From: Chionis minor
Lineage: Eukaryota; Chordata; Aves; Charadriiformes; Chionididae
Length of the DNA stretch: 64,000 bases
Direction: 5' to 3'
NCBI GenBank assembly: GCA_013398295.1
Contig: VZSF01001511.1
Span: 1 to 64,000, forward strand
Part shown: one piece after another, positions 45,855 through 58,100 of the stretch
How positions within the stretch are numbered: position 1 is the stretch's first letter
Layout of the letters: each line of letters starts with the position of its first letter
Made by a program: the position numbers and the translations under genes
Notes under the pieces: generated by a model
The model's database searches: none
The model's input: the letters and a program-made list of their open reading frames with translations, nothing else
What the model was told of the DNA's origin: nothing

Positions 45855-45873
45855 TTTTTTTTTTGGGGGGGGN
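45855..45873. other. T10-G8 homopolymers next to an ambiguous base (N)
   Basis: Ten T (45855-45864), eight G (45865-45872) and an N at 45873. This is an assembly or base-calling uncertainty, so the true run length here is not known. Confidence 0.95.
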
Positions 45874-48814
45874 ATGACTGTGTGTGGTGGATGCTTATTG
45901 TAGCAGTCTTTCTGACCAGTTATGTCCCTTTCTGTCCCCTCTTATTCTAAATCCTTTAGAGCAGGGATATTGAGGTTATTCTCCCAGATTTCAAATCAAT
46001 GACCTGACTACAGGACTGGCTGTTGCAGTTGTATGTACTTTTTTGCTTTCTGTTTCTTCCTTTCAATTCAGAAGGTCTTATTTTCCCTCATCTTGTGAAA
46101 GAACAGAGAGAAATTAAAATCTCCACAGGAGCAAAGGTGGGACTATAAAACCCTGAGAATTACAGCTGGACTCAGAGTGCTTTAACTCCATCTGCTAATA
46201 GGACATGGGAACCCAGTTTAATTAGTTGAGCAGCATCATGTAAGCACCATTGCTGGAGTGGGACACTGGGGGATCACACACACAGCACTGCTGGCAGTTG
46301 CTGTTGGCAGCATTTATCCAGCAACTCTCCCACCCTTTGGTGCGAGAATTGGATGATCCTTGCACATCACAGCAAACAAACCACCTAGATAGGGCCTGAA
46401 TTTGTTCCAGCTGAAGCTCATGGTAAAATTTTCACAGTGACCTATGAGAGCTGGTGAGCTGACGAGAAAAATCTATAAGGCCTTATTCCAGAAAAGTATG
46501 AAGTTTATCCTGTCAGTCACTATCAGTATTTCATTCAATAACGTGCAAGCTTAAGAAACTTCCTACAAGTTTTTGGGGTTTGTTGATGTGAGATTTTGTT
46601 TAAATCTCATTTTAAATGCATTTGGGATAATTTTATAGTATAAAAAGTGAAAAGAAAAAAAAATCTTATCCTGAGAATCAGGGAGAGTGAAAAATGAGAT
46701 CTAGGGATCAGAAAAGGAGGCCGACTCTCTTTTATAGGATACTGAAGACTTTGTGAAAAGGCACAGAAAGCTCTCACAACTTTTCACTGCCTGACCCATC
46801 AACTTAAACTTTCTCTCATAGCTAGGCTCTGATTTCTCCAGATAATTAGGTTAGCTGATTTCCCAAAGGAGATCAACCGGCCCTGGGGAATGTGTAAGGC
46901 TCTCAGTATTTCTAAAACATTTATAAAAAATTAAAACTATTTTAAAATCCATCCACTTAATTTAAGTGCCCACACAGTATTATGACTGCTTGGCAAATCT
47001 AGCTCCAGCTGTGCTATTAATACCCTTTGCATCTGATTCTTCATAGTATCAGAGGGCACCACAATAAACTGCTTATGTAACAAAACTTGGTTTGGGTAAG
47101 GTATAAATTCCATCTGTGTTCCACGTCACCAAAAAAAAATGTGTATAGTTTTATGATTCTGATATCTTATGGTCCAACATTACCTACCACTGTGTGCCGT
47201 CCAAGAGTACGCCATTGAGTTATGGCACTCTGTTACTGATGTTGGTCCAGGATTCCAGTTCAGCTATAAATTAGTCATCAGCAGAGAGTCATTATGTTGA
47301 AATAATTCTGCAGGCATTCACCCTGTAATATCCCTGGGAAATAAAAGTGTTTGCTGGAAGTCAGTCTCCACTTAAAAATGTATAATACCATTTCACTTTT
47401 TATACTCCTGTTAAAGGTGTGGATTATTAATTTTTCAACAACGAAATGAATCTCTGCTGAGGCTAAACTGGTAAAATTTAAGGCAATGGGTGCCTGACAG
47501 CAAATATTAACAGTAGCTAGGAAGCAGGAATAATTTGTTAGGAGTGAATCTGTGTCAAAGTCACAGATTTCTGCTGGAGAAACACAGCCTTTATATCAGC
47601 TATATATTTTTATTACACCCAATTTCAGTTTTCTTGTTAAAAGAAGGTGTCCTTAAGCCCTTGTATTTCTCCTGCTCCATTCCCCATCGTTCACAAGTAC
47701 AATAGTGAATGTAAGCTACAATAAAAAGGTCATTTTCTTCTTTCAGCAACAGTAACACAAGTGGCTGCATTTCCTGATTCTGGATTAAGTTCAAGATTTC
47801 AAATACGACTGGGCTCGTTTCTGATTAGAAAGTTTGATATTTATCACAGACTTTCCTGTCTTCCATATCCAGCGTGAGTGAGATTGTAAAAAGGTAAACT
47901 GAAAGGAACCATTCTTTTATTCTGCAATTAACCCCATCTGAGTAAATAATACGGTGTTGTGCACTTGAGCCTTTGCTGTTATGCACTGAATTCAGAATTC
48001 AAAACGGCTTCAAAGCCGCGTTCGTGAAATGATGACAAGATGCTGCAGAAACAGCTTTTCATGTGGAATATAATGCAAGTATTGTGTTACATAGTACAGT
48101 AACAAATAGAGTATAGTTGTAATGATATAGCAGATAAAGTGTCTGGAAGTACTTACCTGAGGGAAACTCAATCTTATTTTACTTCAGGGCCTGAGGCTTA
48201 TAAACACAGTGTATGGTCTTGAAACTTAAATATTAGAGGAATCATTTTATTGGAGGGGAGGAGAAGGTAATGTTTCTTATTACAGGCAAATAAAATCTCT
48301 GTGCCCAAATACAAGACAGAAATAGTCCAAATTCCTTCAGACAGTGTCTCAGGTTGACTTCTTTTCCACAACAAGCTCACAAAGTCTAAGAGAAGTAAAA
48401 TAATGTCAATCGTAATCCTGGTAGGAGAATGGCATGGATGGGCATGGGATGCAGCGGGGACCCACGCAGCGAGGGCTGGATTGTACTGTCTGCCGTGGGG
48501 GGCATGGAGATGGCTGGGGGTGGAAAATGGGGTCCTGCCTGTGGGGAGGGCTCTGGGTCCCACCTGTGCATCCTGCTCTGAAGCCACAACTCCTGTGGAG
48601 ACACTCCCACAGCTACATCTATTGGAGTAAATAAAGCAGGACCAGGGTACAGACTCACAATTACATGAATCGTTTAATTCTTTATGTGTACCATGGCCTG
48701 GCTTTTGACCTGTTCTGTCCAGTCCTGTGCCAGGCATCGCTGGGGCACGGTTCAAGGCTAACATAGAGCAGTGATGGCTGCTGAGAGGTGCTCTGGGCAT
48801 GGCCGTTCTTCTTG
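45874..48814. other. Unique AT-rich DNA, GC-richer from 48420, no gene seen
   Basis: No recognised family. At 48420-48640 the composition shifts to G-rich. A 219-codon minus frame spans 48198-48857; it has no known motif and covers the possible LTR end, so I do not call it a gene. Confidence 0.5.
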
Positions 48815-48925
48815 GGGGGGTGAGAGGACCAGCCACGCGAATGTGAGCGAAGCTCACACGGGTTCTTGCCCATCAACCGCAGAAACTTCACCAGTCTGGT
48901 TTATTTAATACCAGAAGTGGGGCCC
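48815..48925 (-). mobile_element. Possible LTR end (R-U5) of an endogenous retrovirus-like element
   Basis: Read on the minus strand: a TTAAATAAACCAG poly(A) signal, then about 80 bp containing the palindrome TGTGAGC GAA GCTCACA, then GTGGCTGGTCCTCTCA, ending in CA at about 48821 next to a run of seven C. Poly(A) signal, short GC-rich U5 with a CTTCGCTC-type hairpin and a terminal CA resemble the 3' part of avian LTRs. I see no matching 5' TG end, no target duplication, no primer-binding site and no viral coding sequence. This is a resemblance only. Confidence 0.28.
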
Positions 48926-50063
48926 AGGTGCTGTCTTTTCCCTCCCTTCTGTGTCTGTATCAAGCCAGCCTTAGTCTGAAAGGGGGGAAAAAAAAAAAAA
49001 GATTGAGAAAGTGCAAAAGCTGTTATACCTGCTTCGAGTCTGAAGAGAAGCAGAAAGGCACTGCATATTTATTTGGATACTTTCAGGACACCTGCACAAC
49101 TGTGTGCATTTGATGTGACTCTGACAGAGCCCAGCAGAAGACCCTGCTGAGATTTCTCCCATGGCTTTCACAGACTCCAAGTCAGGCCCTGGGGTGTCTC
49201 AGGGTGGCGCGTGTCTCTTGTGGCCCAATTGAGACTGCTGTGTTTGCCTCCACAAGAGAAGAAGGGACACCAACCCACAGCTTGGCAGGGAATGTTGCTC
49301 ATGCAGACAGAAGGTATGCCATCCCCCTTCATGTACATGCAGGCACAGACAGCGGCTGGCTGCATTCCTGGGCAGGAATTGGCATGGCCGAGGGCTTGGA
49401 CAGGCAAACATTGGGCAAGCCAGCTGCATGAGTGAAGATGTAACAGCCCCCAGCCGATTCCTCCTTTTCCTCCGTTCTCTGCTGGGTTTTCCTCCTACCT
49501 GGCTGATCAGCAGATCGACGCATACAGCTTAGCAAAGCCACACTTGGGTTGGCAGAGACCACATGTGCCCTGGTGGGACTCGGGCTTGCTGGGGAAGCCA
49601 CGCCTGTGCAGGTTTTCTAGGATAGCTTTGGTATCAGCATCAGTTGTATCGTCCTCCTCCAATTCTGGATGCCATTTGTGGAAAATATATTAAACCACTT
49701 TGTCCGCAAACTGAACCCTTGGTACCTGAAACTTGGCACCTACACAGCAAGCTGAGCAGGATCAAAGGCTATTTTTCAAAACGCAGGTATGTTGCGCGAA
49801 GTTTTAGACATGGAACTTGGAATAGTTCATGCTGTTCTGAAATATTCCATGCAAACAGTTCTTTTAGAGGCAGACATATGAACATCTCAAAAAAGAAAAG
49901 GGCGAGTTTGAGGACAGCATAGGAAGCCCAGCCAGGTTGAGCTGCGCAGGAACATTTTGTGGCCGTTGTTACTCCAGCTGGGCACTGTCTAAGCAGGATC
50001 TCCTGCAGACGTTTGGAAGAGTGCTCCTGCTGTCCATTTATCAGATTCACTCACACTGATCTG
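48926..50063. other. Unique DNA, no gene seen
   Basis: Contains an A13 run at 48988-49000. Overlapping frames of 60-93 codons on both strands at 49168-49601 have no known motif. Confidence 0.5.
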
Positions 50064-50114
50064 GCATGCTGACCTGCTTTGGTTGAAGCAACAAAGCAGC
50101 TTCAAGGTAATTAG
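50064..50114 (+). repeat. 51-bp direct repeat flanking a CR1, left copy
   Basis: Begins GCATGCTGACCTGCTTTGGT and ends TTCAAGGTAATTAG. It matches 50384-50434 at 48 of 51 positions, offset 320 bp. The CR1 3' end begins at the next base. Confidence 0.95.
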
Positions 50115-50383
50115 AATCATAGAATCCCAGGATAATTTAGGTTCGAAAAGACCCTTAAGATCATGAAGTTCAACCATAAACCTAACACTACCAAGTCCAC
50201 CACTAAACCATGTCCTTAAGTGCCATATCTACACATCTTTTAAGAATCTCCAGGGATGGTGAATCAACCACTTCCCTGGGCAGCCTGTTCCAATGCTTGA
50301 TAACTCTTCCAGTGAAGAAATTTTTCCTAATATCCAATCTAAATTTCCCAAGGTGCAGCTTGATGCCTTTTCCTCTCATCCTA
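50115..50383 (-). mobile_element. CR1 LINE 3' end
   Basis: Starts on the + strand AATCATAGAATCCCAGGATA. Then come ATTTAGGTTCGAAAAGACCC, AAACCATGTCCTTAAGTGCC, CTTCCCTGGGCAGCCTGTTC and TTTTTCCTAATATCCAATCT, the text of a very common avian CR1 3' end. It is truncated at CTCATCCTA, 269 bp long, with only ORF2's last codons and 3' UTR. Flanked exactly by the 51-bp direct repeat. Confidence 0.97.
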
Positions 50384-50434
50384 GCATGCTGACCTGTTTT
50401 GGTTGAAGCAACAAAACAGCTTCAAGGTATTTAG
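50384..50434 (+). repeat. 51-bp direct repeat flanking a CR1, right copy
   Basis: Second copy of 50064-50114, differing at C to T (CTGTTTT), G to A (ACAAAACAGC) and A to T (GGTATTTAG). Confidence 0.95.
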
Positions 50435-53400
50435 TATGCACAGGTGACACAGCTGCTGGACACTGAGTGGCTCCTGGCTATGGGTTATCTGATACTGCCA
50501 AGTGGCTTGTTGGCACTCCAAGATCTCTTTGAAGGGAGAGAGAATTTTAGCAAAATGCACAAGCAGAAGAAGAGCAAGTCATGGGGGTCAGAGCACTGGC
50601 GTATGTGGGGTGATGGGACTGCACTGACAGATGTCAAACTACAAGGTACTAGCAGTGATTTGCAGAGGCACAAAGGTATGACTGGCTGTGCTTAGTTATC
50701 CAAATATCATCTCCGCCATTACACAGCTTTTCTCAGGGAAGGAGTCATTTCTCAGGATCCTGAAACTTGGATTAATCCCCATGCTTTTTGCAGGTCTTGG
50801 TGGACTTGAAAAGCCCTCTGCTTCCTCTGCCAACTGTGTGGGTCATCTGCTCAACTAGGCTGGGCTGCTCAGGGGCTGGGGCGTCAAGGCAGGATAGGTG
50901 CTCAGCTTTTAGAGGTTGTACCAACTTACACACTTGTCTTCGTCAGTCTGGGCTTTTCTGTGAGAAGCTAAGACCAAGTTACTATTAACTGAATCCAGAG
51001 CAATTTGTTTGGGGGGAGGGGGAAAGAATGTGATGCATTTCTTCTCTGTTACCTGATACTTAGTGTGTTACATCAGTGAAGAAAACTAGTGAATAAATAT
51101 GGTGTCTCATTCAGTCCCATTCCTCATTTAAGTCTTTGCACAGACCAATCTACAACCATAGATGTTTCAGGCAACTAAAAAGTCACTAGCTATGGTATTA
51201 AAAATTCAGTGAAATATGTGTTTCTCCCCTTGAGTCATTTTCTGGTTTCAAAAGTGAGGATTTCTACACCTGGTAGGATTAAGAAAAATATACGTAACCC
51301 AGCTGTAAAGACTCTTAATATCTGTGTAATTATCTGACTGCATCTTTTAATACCGTTAAAGTCTTGGCATCTTTGCAACAAAGCAATGTTAGATATACTA
51401 AGTGCCTTAGAAATACTAACAGAAGGACCGCACCACTTATTTGTGTATGGAATATTATGTCATGAGTGGATCCAAGAAAATAAGTCACAAAGAAAAACAT
51501 ACTTAAAGAACACAGAAGGGGAAATTCCATTACCTCGGAGTTCTTGTGAATTCATTTTTTCCCATTAATTTGTTTAAATAGTTTATTTTACTCTGCAAAT
51601 TGGACATGAATTCAAGTGCTAAATAAGGTTCCTTGTTTGTGGTTTGTCATTTATCACATCAAGGTTGTTCCCTCCAGAAACACTTGTGATGTGACTTTGA
51701 ACTTCCATTTCCTAAGATATTTTTCTATTAAGACTTGAGCACTATGCTTTTTGCAATGCACAGACAGAATGCAACCAAAATAAAGTCATTTAACCACATG
51801 TGATAGAATTACGAAGAGAGTATAAACTCATTTCCTGGAGTTTCTTAGGATTTTGAAATTTGCTTTCATTTTGAAATGAAGAAAACCTGAGGTGAGGAAA
51901 TTTCTTGGTAACTGAAACATTTTGTTATTTAATAAAAGTTTTGCTTTATTTTTAATTTGAAAAAATATTTTAAAATGAAAAATCAGAAAGGATTCACTCA
52001 GAAAATATCAAACCAGTCTCTTTCAGCATTCTCAGCACAATTTCCTCCTTTAGTCCCTAGCAAATTTTTAAGAAAGCTCAAACAGTTCCATGAAATCCTT
52101 CAGTTTTGACAGGCGTTCATTTTTCCCATGGACAATGTGTCCTTCCATATTTCCATAATAACCCTAACCTGAACAAGAATTCACAGAGAGATGCGTTCTG
52201 CTATTTTGTTATTTGAATTCAGGTAGCAGATAAATCAGGCTCCTGTCTTTGCCACAGCCTATTGGTCTGAACCTGGTCTATCCACACGTGCCACGTGCCT
52301 ACTACTACAGTTGTAGTGGGTAATTAAGCAAACCTGTCTAGGAACAGAAAATAAACGTTACACTACATTTGTTTGTCCAGGCAACACAGAGCACTTATCC
52401 TAGTGCTGACCTAGTGCTATAATCAACTCTGGTCTGGAGGAAGGAGAGCATTTTCATTCCGTACTTGTTCACTCCAATGAAGTTATTGAAAAGGTGTCAG
52501 ATAGCAACTGTTTGCAATTCTCCAAAAACTGAACAAACATCACTCACTCCAGAGACAGTATGCCTGTGAGCCATCAAACAATAACGGCATTAGCTCATTT
52601 CTGGACAGAAACAGGCTTTGAGGAGGGACTTCAATGTAAATTCAATGCATCTAGCTATCAGTCCCTGAGTCATGCAGCCACTGGTATCTGGATCTGTTTT
52701 GCAACTTCACTTGATTTTGCAGAGAAGGACTCAGACGTCTCATCCTGCTAAAGTCCAGATGTGGAAATCACAGGTGTGCTTAGAAAATAAATGTGTTTCA
52801 AACAGAAATATCAAAATAAGATCCTCTATGTGTATGAAATAATTCTACCCAGATTTCCAAGGTGTTTTAGTTATTCTTTTATATAGTTACATTGTTGGCC
52901 AATATTTTACTTCCCTTTTATCACTTGTCCAACAGCTGCTGGGGACCCTGAGGAGGTGAAAATACGCAATTCCCAGGAGAACGACGGTAAAGCTGGCAGC
53001 AGAATGCCTTGCAGATTGTCGTGACCACAGAGGAAGGTATAGCACAGTACAAAGGCTGGGAGCCGATGCTAGGTGGATTCAAAGCAGAAATAGGCTGGAA
53101 AACCTTTCGCAAAGGCAAGTGGAAAAACACATCCATTCCACACAGACGAACGCGCCCACGCTTGTGGGGAGACCTAGCTCTGCTCCCTATGCCAGCAGCC
53201 ACTTGCCGTGTAAGTTTAAGGGAATATTTTCTTCTTGTTCACTTCACAGAGTTTATTCTGCTCGTCTGTAGAGACCCTGTGCTTCCCACCTGCTGGCTAC
53301 CAGAGATGGCTTACAGTATCTGATGGCCATTCAGCCTCCCGAGGGGCCAACTGTGCCGCAGGTCAGCGTGGTGTCACTGCAGAGGTCTGCACTGAGGTGC

Positions 53401-55049
53401 CCACAGGATGATGGCGATGGCCGCTGTAAAGGCAGGTGGTTCACAAAATGACGTGTGCCGCTTAGGGATGCAGGAATTTAGGTTTAGGTTTTGCATCCTT
53501 CCCTGGGGGTCGTTCCCTGACTCCTCTGAGGCAAAAGCAGTGAACTTCTAGGTCACGCTACAATAAATAAAGTGTTGGGATTTTGAATGATTGCAGTTAG
53601 GCTTTATAAGGGGATAAAGTTCTTATTAGACAGTTTCAATAAGCTGTGAAAAAGCAGACTAAGTAACAGCCATGTAGCCTGAAATGATTACCACACGCAA
53701 GAAACTGCAATGTATTTTTTACAGCCATAGGTAGCAACTTTCATACATGTTGTTTGTACTTCTTGCACTGCTGAATTTACAAAATACAGGATTTTTTTTT
53801 TAATTTCCAGTGTTTATTTATTGGATAGTGGTCTTGAGATTAAAATTTTTCAAAATATTATTGTACATTTTTGTTAGAATTCATACGTGTGATTCCTCAA
53901 AGTCAGCTGAACTGAAAAAATTCCATAGCAGACAAAACTATTTCATGCACTGCCCTAGTCAGGGGGCATCCACTAGGCATGCTGGTGAAATGTATGGATA
54001 TCCAATTGATACTTTTACTGCTGCAATTTAAGTGCATGTGAAGAAATGTGCATGCATTTTGAGGAAGAAAGATGGGAAATATGTCTCTATCAGTACTGCA
54101 AGATTCCTCCCATTTTTTATGAGGTTACTTCTATATTCCAAGTGAACTGGAAAATTCAGGTAATAATGAGAACACATCCATTCAGAGACCTGTAGAATCA
54201 TTAGGAAAAGTTAAAAAATATGTAACCTGCACCAAGGAGCACCTCAGCATGTACAAACGACAGACAACTTGCCCAGCTGGGGGTGCTGGCAAAGGAGTTT
54301 AGCAAAGTGCAGAAGAGAAAATTCCATCTTTTCTGCAACTTTCTCTTGTACTCAGTACCACTGCTATTACCATAAACATCCACGTGCCTTTGGTGTGCTC
54401 TGATAAAACTGGTACCAGCACTGCCAAGTCTTTGCTGAAATGAGCAGAAACCCTGTCCTGTTTCACAAGGAGCTTCATGGGGCGAGGCACTACCTTGCTT
54501 TCTTACCATGGATTAGCCCCCCATGACCTAGCTGGAAGGATGATTTTTTCACTAATGGCTTGGTCTTGTGACCATGCAAGGATCACAAAACCTTTAAATG
54601 CACATGCAGAAGGAAAAGACTAATAGCCTCTCTGCCTACACTTTATTCCCTAAAGGTGGGGTTGTCTGACCTGGAATCATAAATGTTGTGGACCACCTGT
54701 CCTCTCTTGATGCCAACGTATTTTCATAGCTGTACTTCTTCCCTCTTTGGTTTTACAGTTTCCTGAGAGTTGCCTACTAGATAAATCCTGTTTTACTTCA
54801 GGAACAGCTCAAACTGACGGTAGAGTGGAGCGTTCAATGCCCTTAGAGCTGTTCTCTTATAAATACGCAGCACTCAGCAACGTGTTCAAGTTCATCACTA
54901 TTACTTCCATGAAAGTGTCACCAGGGGACAATGAGGAGAACTAAATACTAGTCTGATACTTGCATGGGAGTTGAATTTTGAGTTCAGCCCTGGCCACTAG
55001 TGATTAAAAAGATCTAGCTGAAGGAACAATGATATAATGGTTTTCATTG
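50435..55049. other. Unique AT-rich DNA, no gene seen
   Basis: No family recognised. Small palindromic text at 52300-52316 (ACTACAGTTGTAGT). The 104-codon frame at 53009-53323 has no known motif. Confidence 0.5.
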
Positions 55050-55165
55050 TGACATTGGCAGGCCATTTGTAAAACAAGGATAATGATAATTCAACCTTTG
55101 TAATGCACACAGGGATCTTTGCATGAAATGCAATTTATACGTGTAAAGCATTTATATTACTATTA
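55050..55165 (+). repeat. MIR-like ancient SINE 3' portion
   Basis: GACATTGGCAGG, then TTTGTAAAACAAGGATAATG, then GCACACAGGGATCTTTGCAT, then TACGTGTAAAGCATTTATAT matches in order the MIR tail (GACCTTGGGCAA, CTGTAAAATGGGGATAATAA, a TAGGGTTGTTGTGAGGAT block, ATGTAAAGCGCTTAG). Divergence is high, as expected of an old copy. Confidence 0.6.
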
Positions 55166-58100
55166 GAAGATACGGTTCAGTTAAACATTGGAGCAGACCA
55201 TTCTTGCTTTCCTCCTGTGCTGATGGGGAATTGCCAATCTCTGACGGCAATAGGATGAACGATCATGTTTTCAATGTGTTTGTTGCACAGGTAAAGTTAG
55301 GGTTAATGCTTGGTTGGCTGTTGACACAGCGGTGTCACAGACCTTGATTTCTGAAAAATGAAAATAACAAATTATGTTTGAAAGATACACTACAAATAAT
55401 GGCAAGAGTGAACATTTGCTAGTTGTTTTGTTATGGTTTGTCATAAAATGAACAGAGAGCCAGAATAATGGGAATAGGCAATGATAAATTCTTCCTCTGC
55501 AATGTGGGATCCAGGAGTGTTTCTCCTGCTGGGACGAGACTCAGATGTGCACCATTTCCAGGCAATCCTGGCTAGTTCTGCAGAGGAAACCCAGGCTCAC
55601 AGTCAAGAGGGAGCCTCAAAATGCTCCAGGAAGGCCTCAGAGCAGCCTCTCAGGGGACCAAAGCTGTGGAGGACACCTGCCACGCAATACAGGTCCCGCC
55701 AATACGACCAAAGAGAAGTTGTATTTGCATTGCTTGGGTTTGGCAAAAATTGCATATCACTTGACTGAAAATATCATTATCTCGAATATAAAAGTATTAG
55801 TGTTTGGAACATTCCCAAGTGATCGTGCTTAATGACAAACCTTGGCAGTCTCTAGCAGACATAACATTTCAGCAGTGACCCTTTGCTGCTAGGACAGTAT
55901 AACGAAAGAAACAAAAGCTTTTGCATGATTTTTGCTGAATCTCATGAAAGAATTAGTTTTCAGACAAGAAAAATGTGTAAAAAGCAGCCCTTTCAGCTAT
56001 TTCTTACCTGGAACCTGATTCTTCTCCCATGCAAGTTGATGGCAAAACCCCTTTGACTCATGTGGGAGCAGATGATGCACTAATTTCTCCAGGCCACAGG
56101 AACTGACTGTTGCCAACATGAAGGAAATGGCAAGTTATTGCTTATGCAAACAGTCACATTCAGCCAAACAACAGACACAGGCTTACAGTTTGTTTTAATG
56201 TCAAAGCAAATAATGGTAATAATTAAAACCCATGTCCCATGATAAATCACTGTTGGAGATCCTTGCAAGAGTATCAGAAATAGGAAATAATTCTGCGGCC
56301 ACTGAAAGAAATTCTGCTTCTACTTGGGGAAAAAAAAAGTGACATTCTTCACAGATAGGGGAATGAAACACAGGCTTGGCAGGGAATAGCTGAGATAAAG
56401 ATATTATGAGGTAATCAGGCAGTAATGCTTCAAAGGAATATTTTTTTAAAAAATACATTATTTCCTTTTTATTGTGATTAAATGCTTGTAATAACAGGAT
56501 TGTTTTAACCTTGCCAGGATGCTGTCAGTGTCAATTTTACTTAAAAGAAGGAAATAAACAAAAGGCTATTATTACAAGAAATTCAAGCTGAAATTCTGAA
56601 GCTTTATTGCTTATATGATTGTATTTAAAATTAAAGGTTGTATGTCAAAGCGAAATCCTGGCACATACTTACACATTTCATAAGAGCTTTTGGACTTGAC
56701 ATATGCACGCCTGTGACAATAATATCATCAAATAATGAAAATATTTTATGTCTATTAGAAAATAGCAATTTAGTAATGAATTTGTATAGACTTATTACAG
56801 ATTGTCAGAAGCAAGAATAATGGTCATAGTACAAATCCAAACCATATGTTCCATGAAAGAATATGTCCTTCCAACATTTTTTAAAGCTATAAATTATCTA
56901 TCACACTACCAATAAAGTACTGTAGAGGTAAGGTCGATGACCCCAAAGCATTGACATTTAGTTCAAGATCCAACCCCTGCAGCTTAGCACTTCATCCAAA
57001 TTTCCAAATGTGGAGGGGAACTCTTTTTTCCTTTTCCTGTGATGTTTTCCCACAGGCTACTCTGCTTGCTGATGTTTCCATGATAATATTCTTCGCATTC
57101 TGTCAATTTACATTTAGTAGCTCTACTACAGTAACAGGAAACTTTTAGATCATCTCCTCTGTGCATACATACAGGCGCTGTGTATGCTCTGTGTCCTCGT
57201 AAGCATTCGCTTGGCTGGATCTCTGGAAAATTCCCCCACTCTCAAGTAGCTAAACAGGATAGTCTGGGGGTAGCAGTGCCCCAGGTCTGGTCGTCATATG
57301 TGAGGACGAGCGCTGCAAGGAATGGTTTTTCTTCAGCAGAACAAGGGGCAGAGTGACCCGAGGGCCGGGCTCTGCGGCAGGGACACAGGTCCACCAGGAA
57401 GCTGAACAGCCACACGAATGTTGCATCGATACCACGCGAGCAGGAATGAGCAATGCACCCAATCAGCAAAGACAAGCAGAGTAAAAAATAACAACAAAGG
57501 GGAAAAAAGAGGGGAAAATAGAAAAGGAGACAAAAAGAAACTGCAAAAGTCAAAAAGTGACTTTTCATTGCATGTGGAAGAGGCTGTGGTAACTTTCCTA
57601 CCACTGCTTTTTATTTGTGCTCAGCTTGCTACTTCCTAGTTCTGGCCAAATCCACCTGTGAAAGATTACGGATCACATTCTCAGGTGGGGGAAATCAGCT
57701 GAGCTCCATCGGGCCCAGATGGCAACGCCACTCCCTGTAGCTGTGATTGCCATGCCATGTGCCAGTAGCATGGCCAGCCAGCTCAGAGACGTAAAAAATG
57801 AAAAATAGAAACTGCTGGTTACCCTGACTTTAAAAAAGTCCTGCTTCCAAAGAGCCTTTCTGTTACAGTAACCATAATTGCTCCTCATTTCACATATTTC
57901 TGCGTTACGCATTGCACTGGAACAACACTGGGCAAACGGGCTGCGGGTTGAATAAGACACCTGAACATGGGAACAGAGAGGGAAACATCCAAGATAATAC
58001 GGCTTCAAGACTCTTCAGTTAAGAGTCTTTTCTGCGCCTCACACGGTATCAGTCACTTTCCTCTCTCCAAGCTTCTTACTTTGCCAACAAACTAACCTGC

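Noticed and set aside
48005..48018. CGGCTT/AAGCCG hairpin as a terminator or small RNA
   Set aside because: Six-base stem with almost no loop. It is common by chance and bacterial-type terminators are not expected in this genome.
48198..48857. 219-codon minus-strand open frame
   Set aside because: No recognisable domain. It lies in a GC-rich patch, runs over the possible LTR end, and competes with open frames on the other strand.
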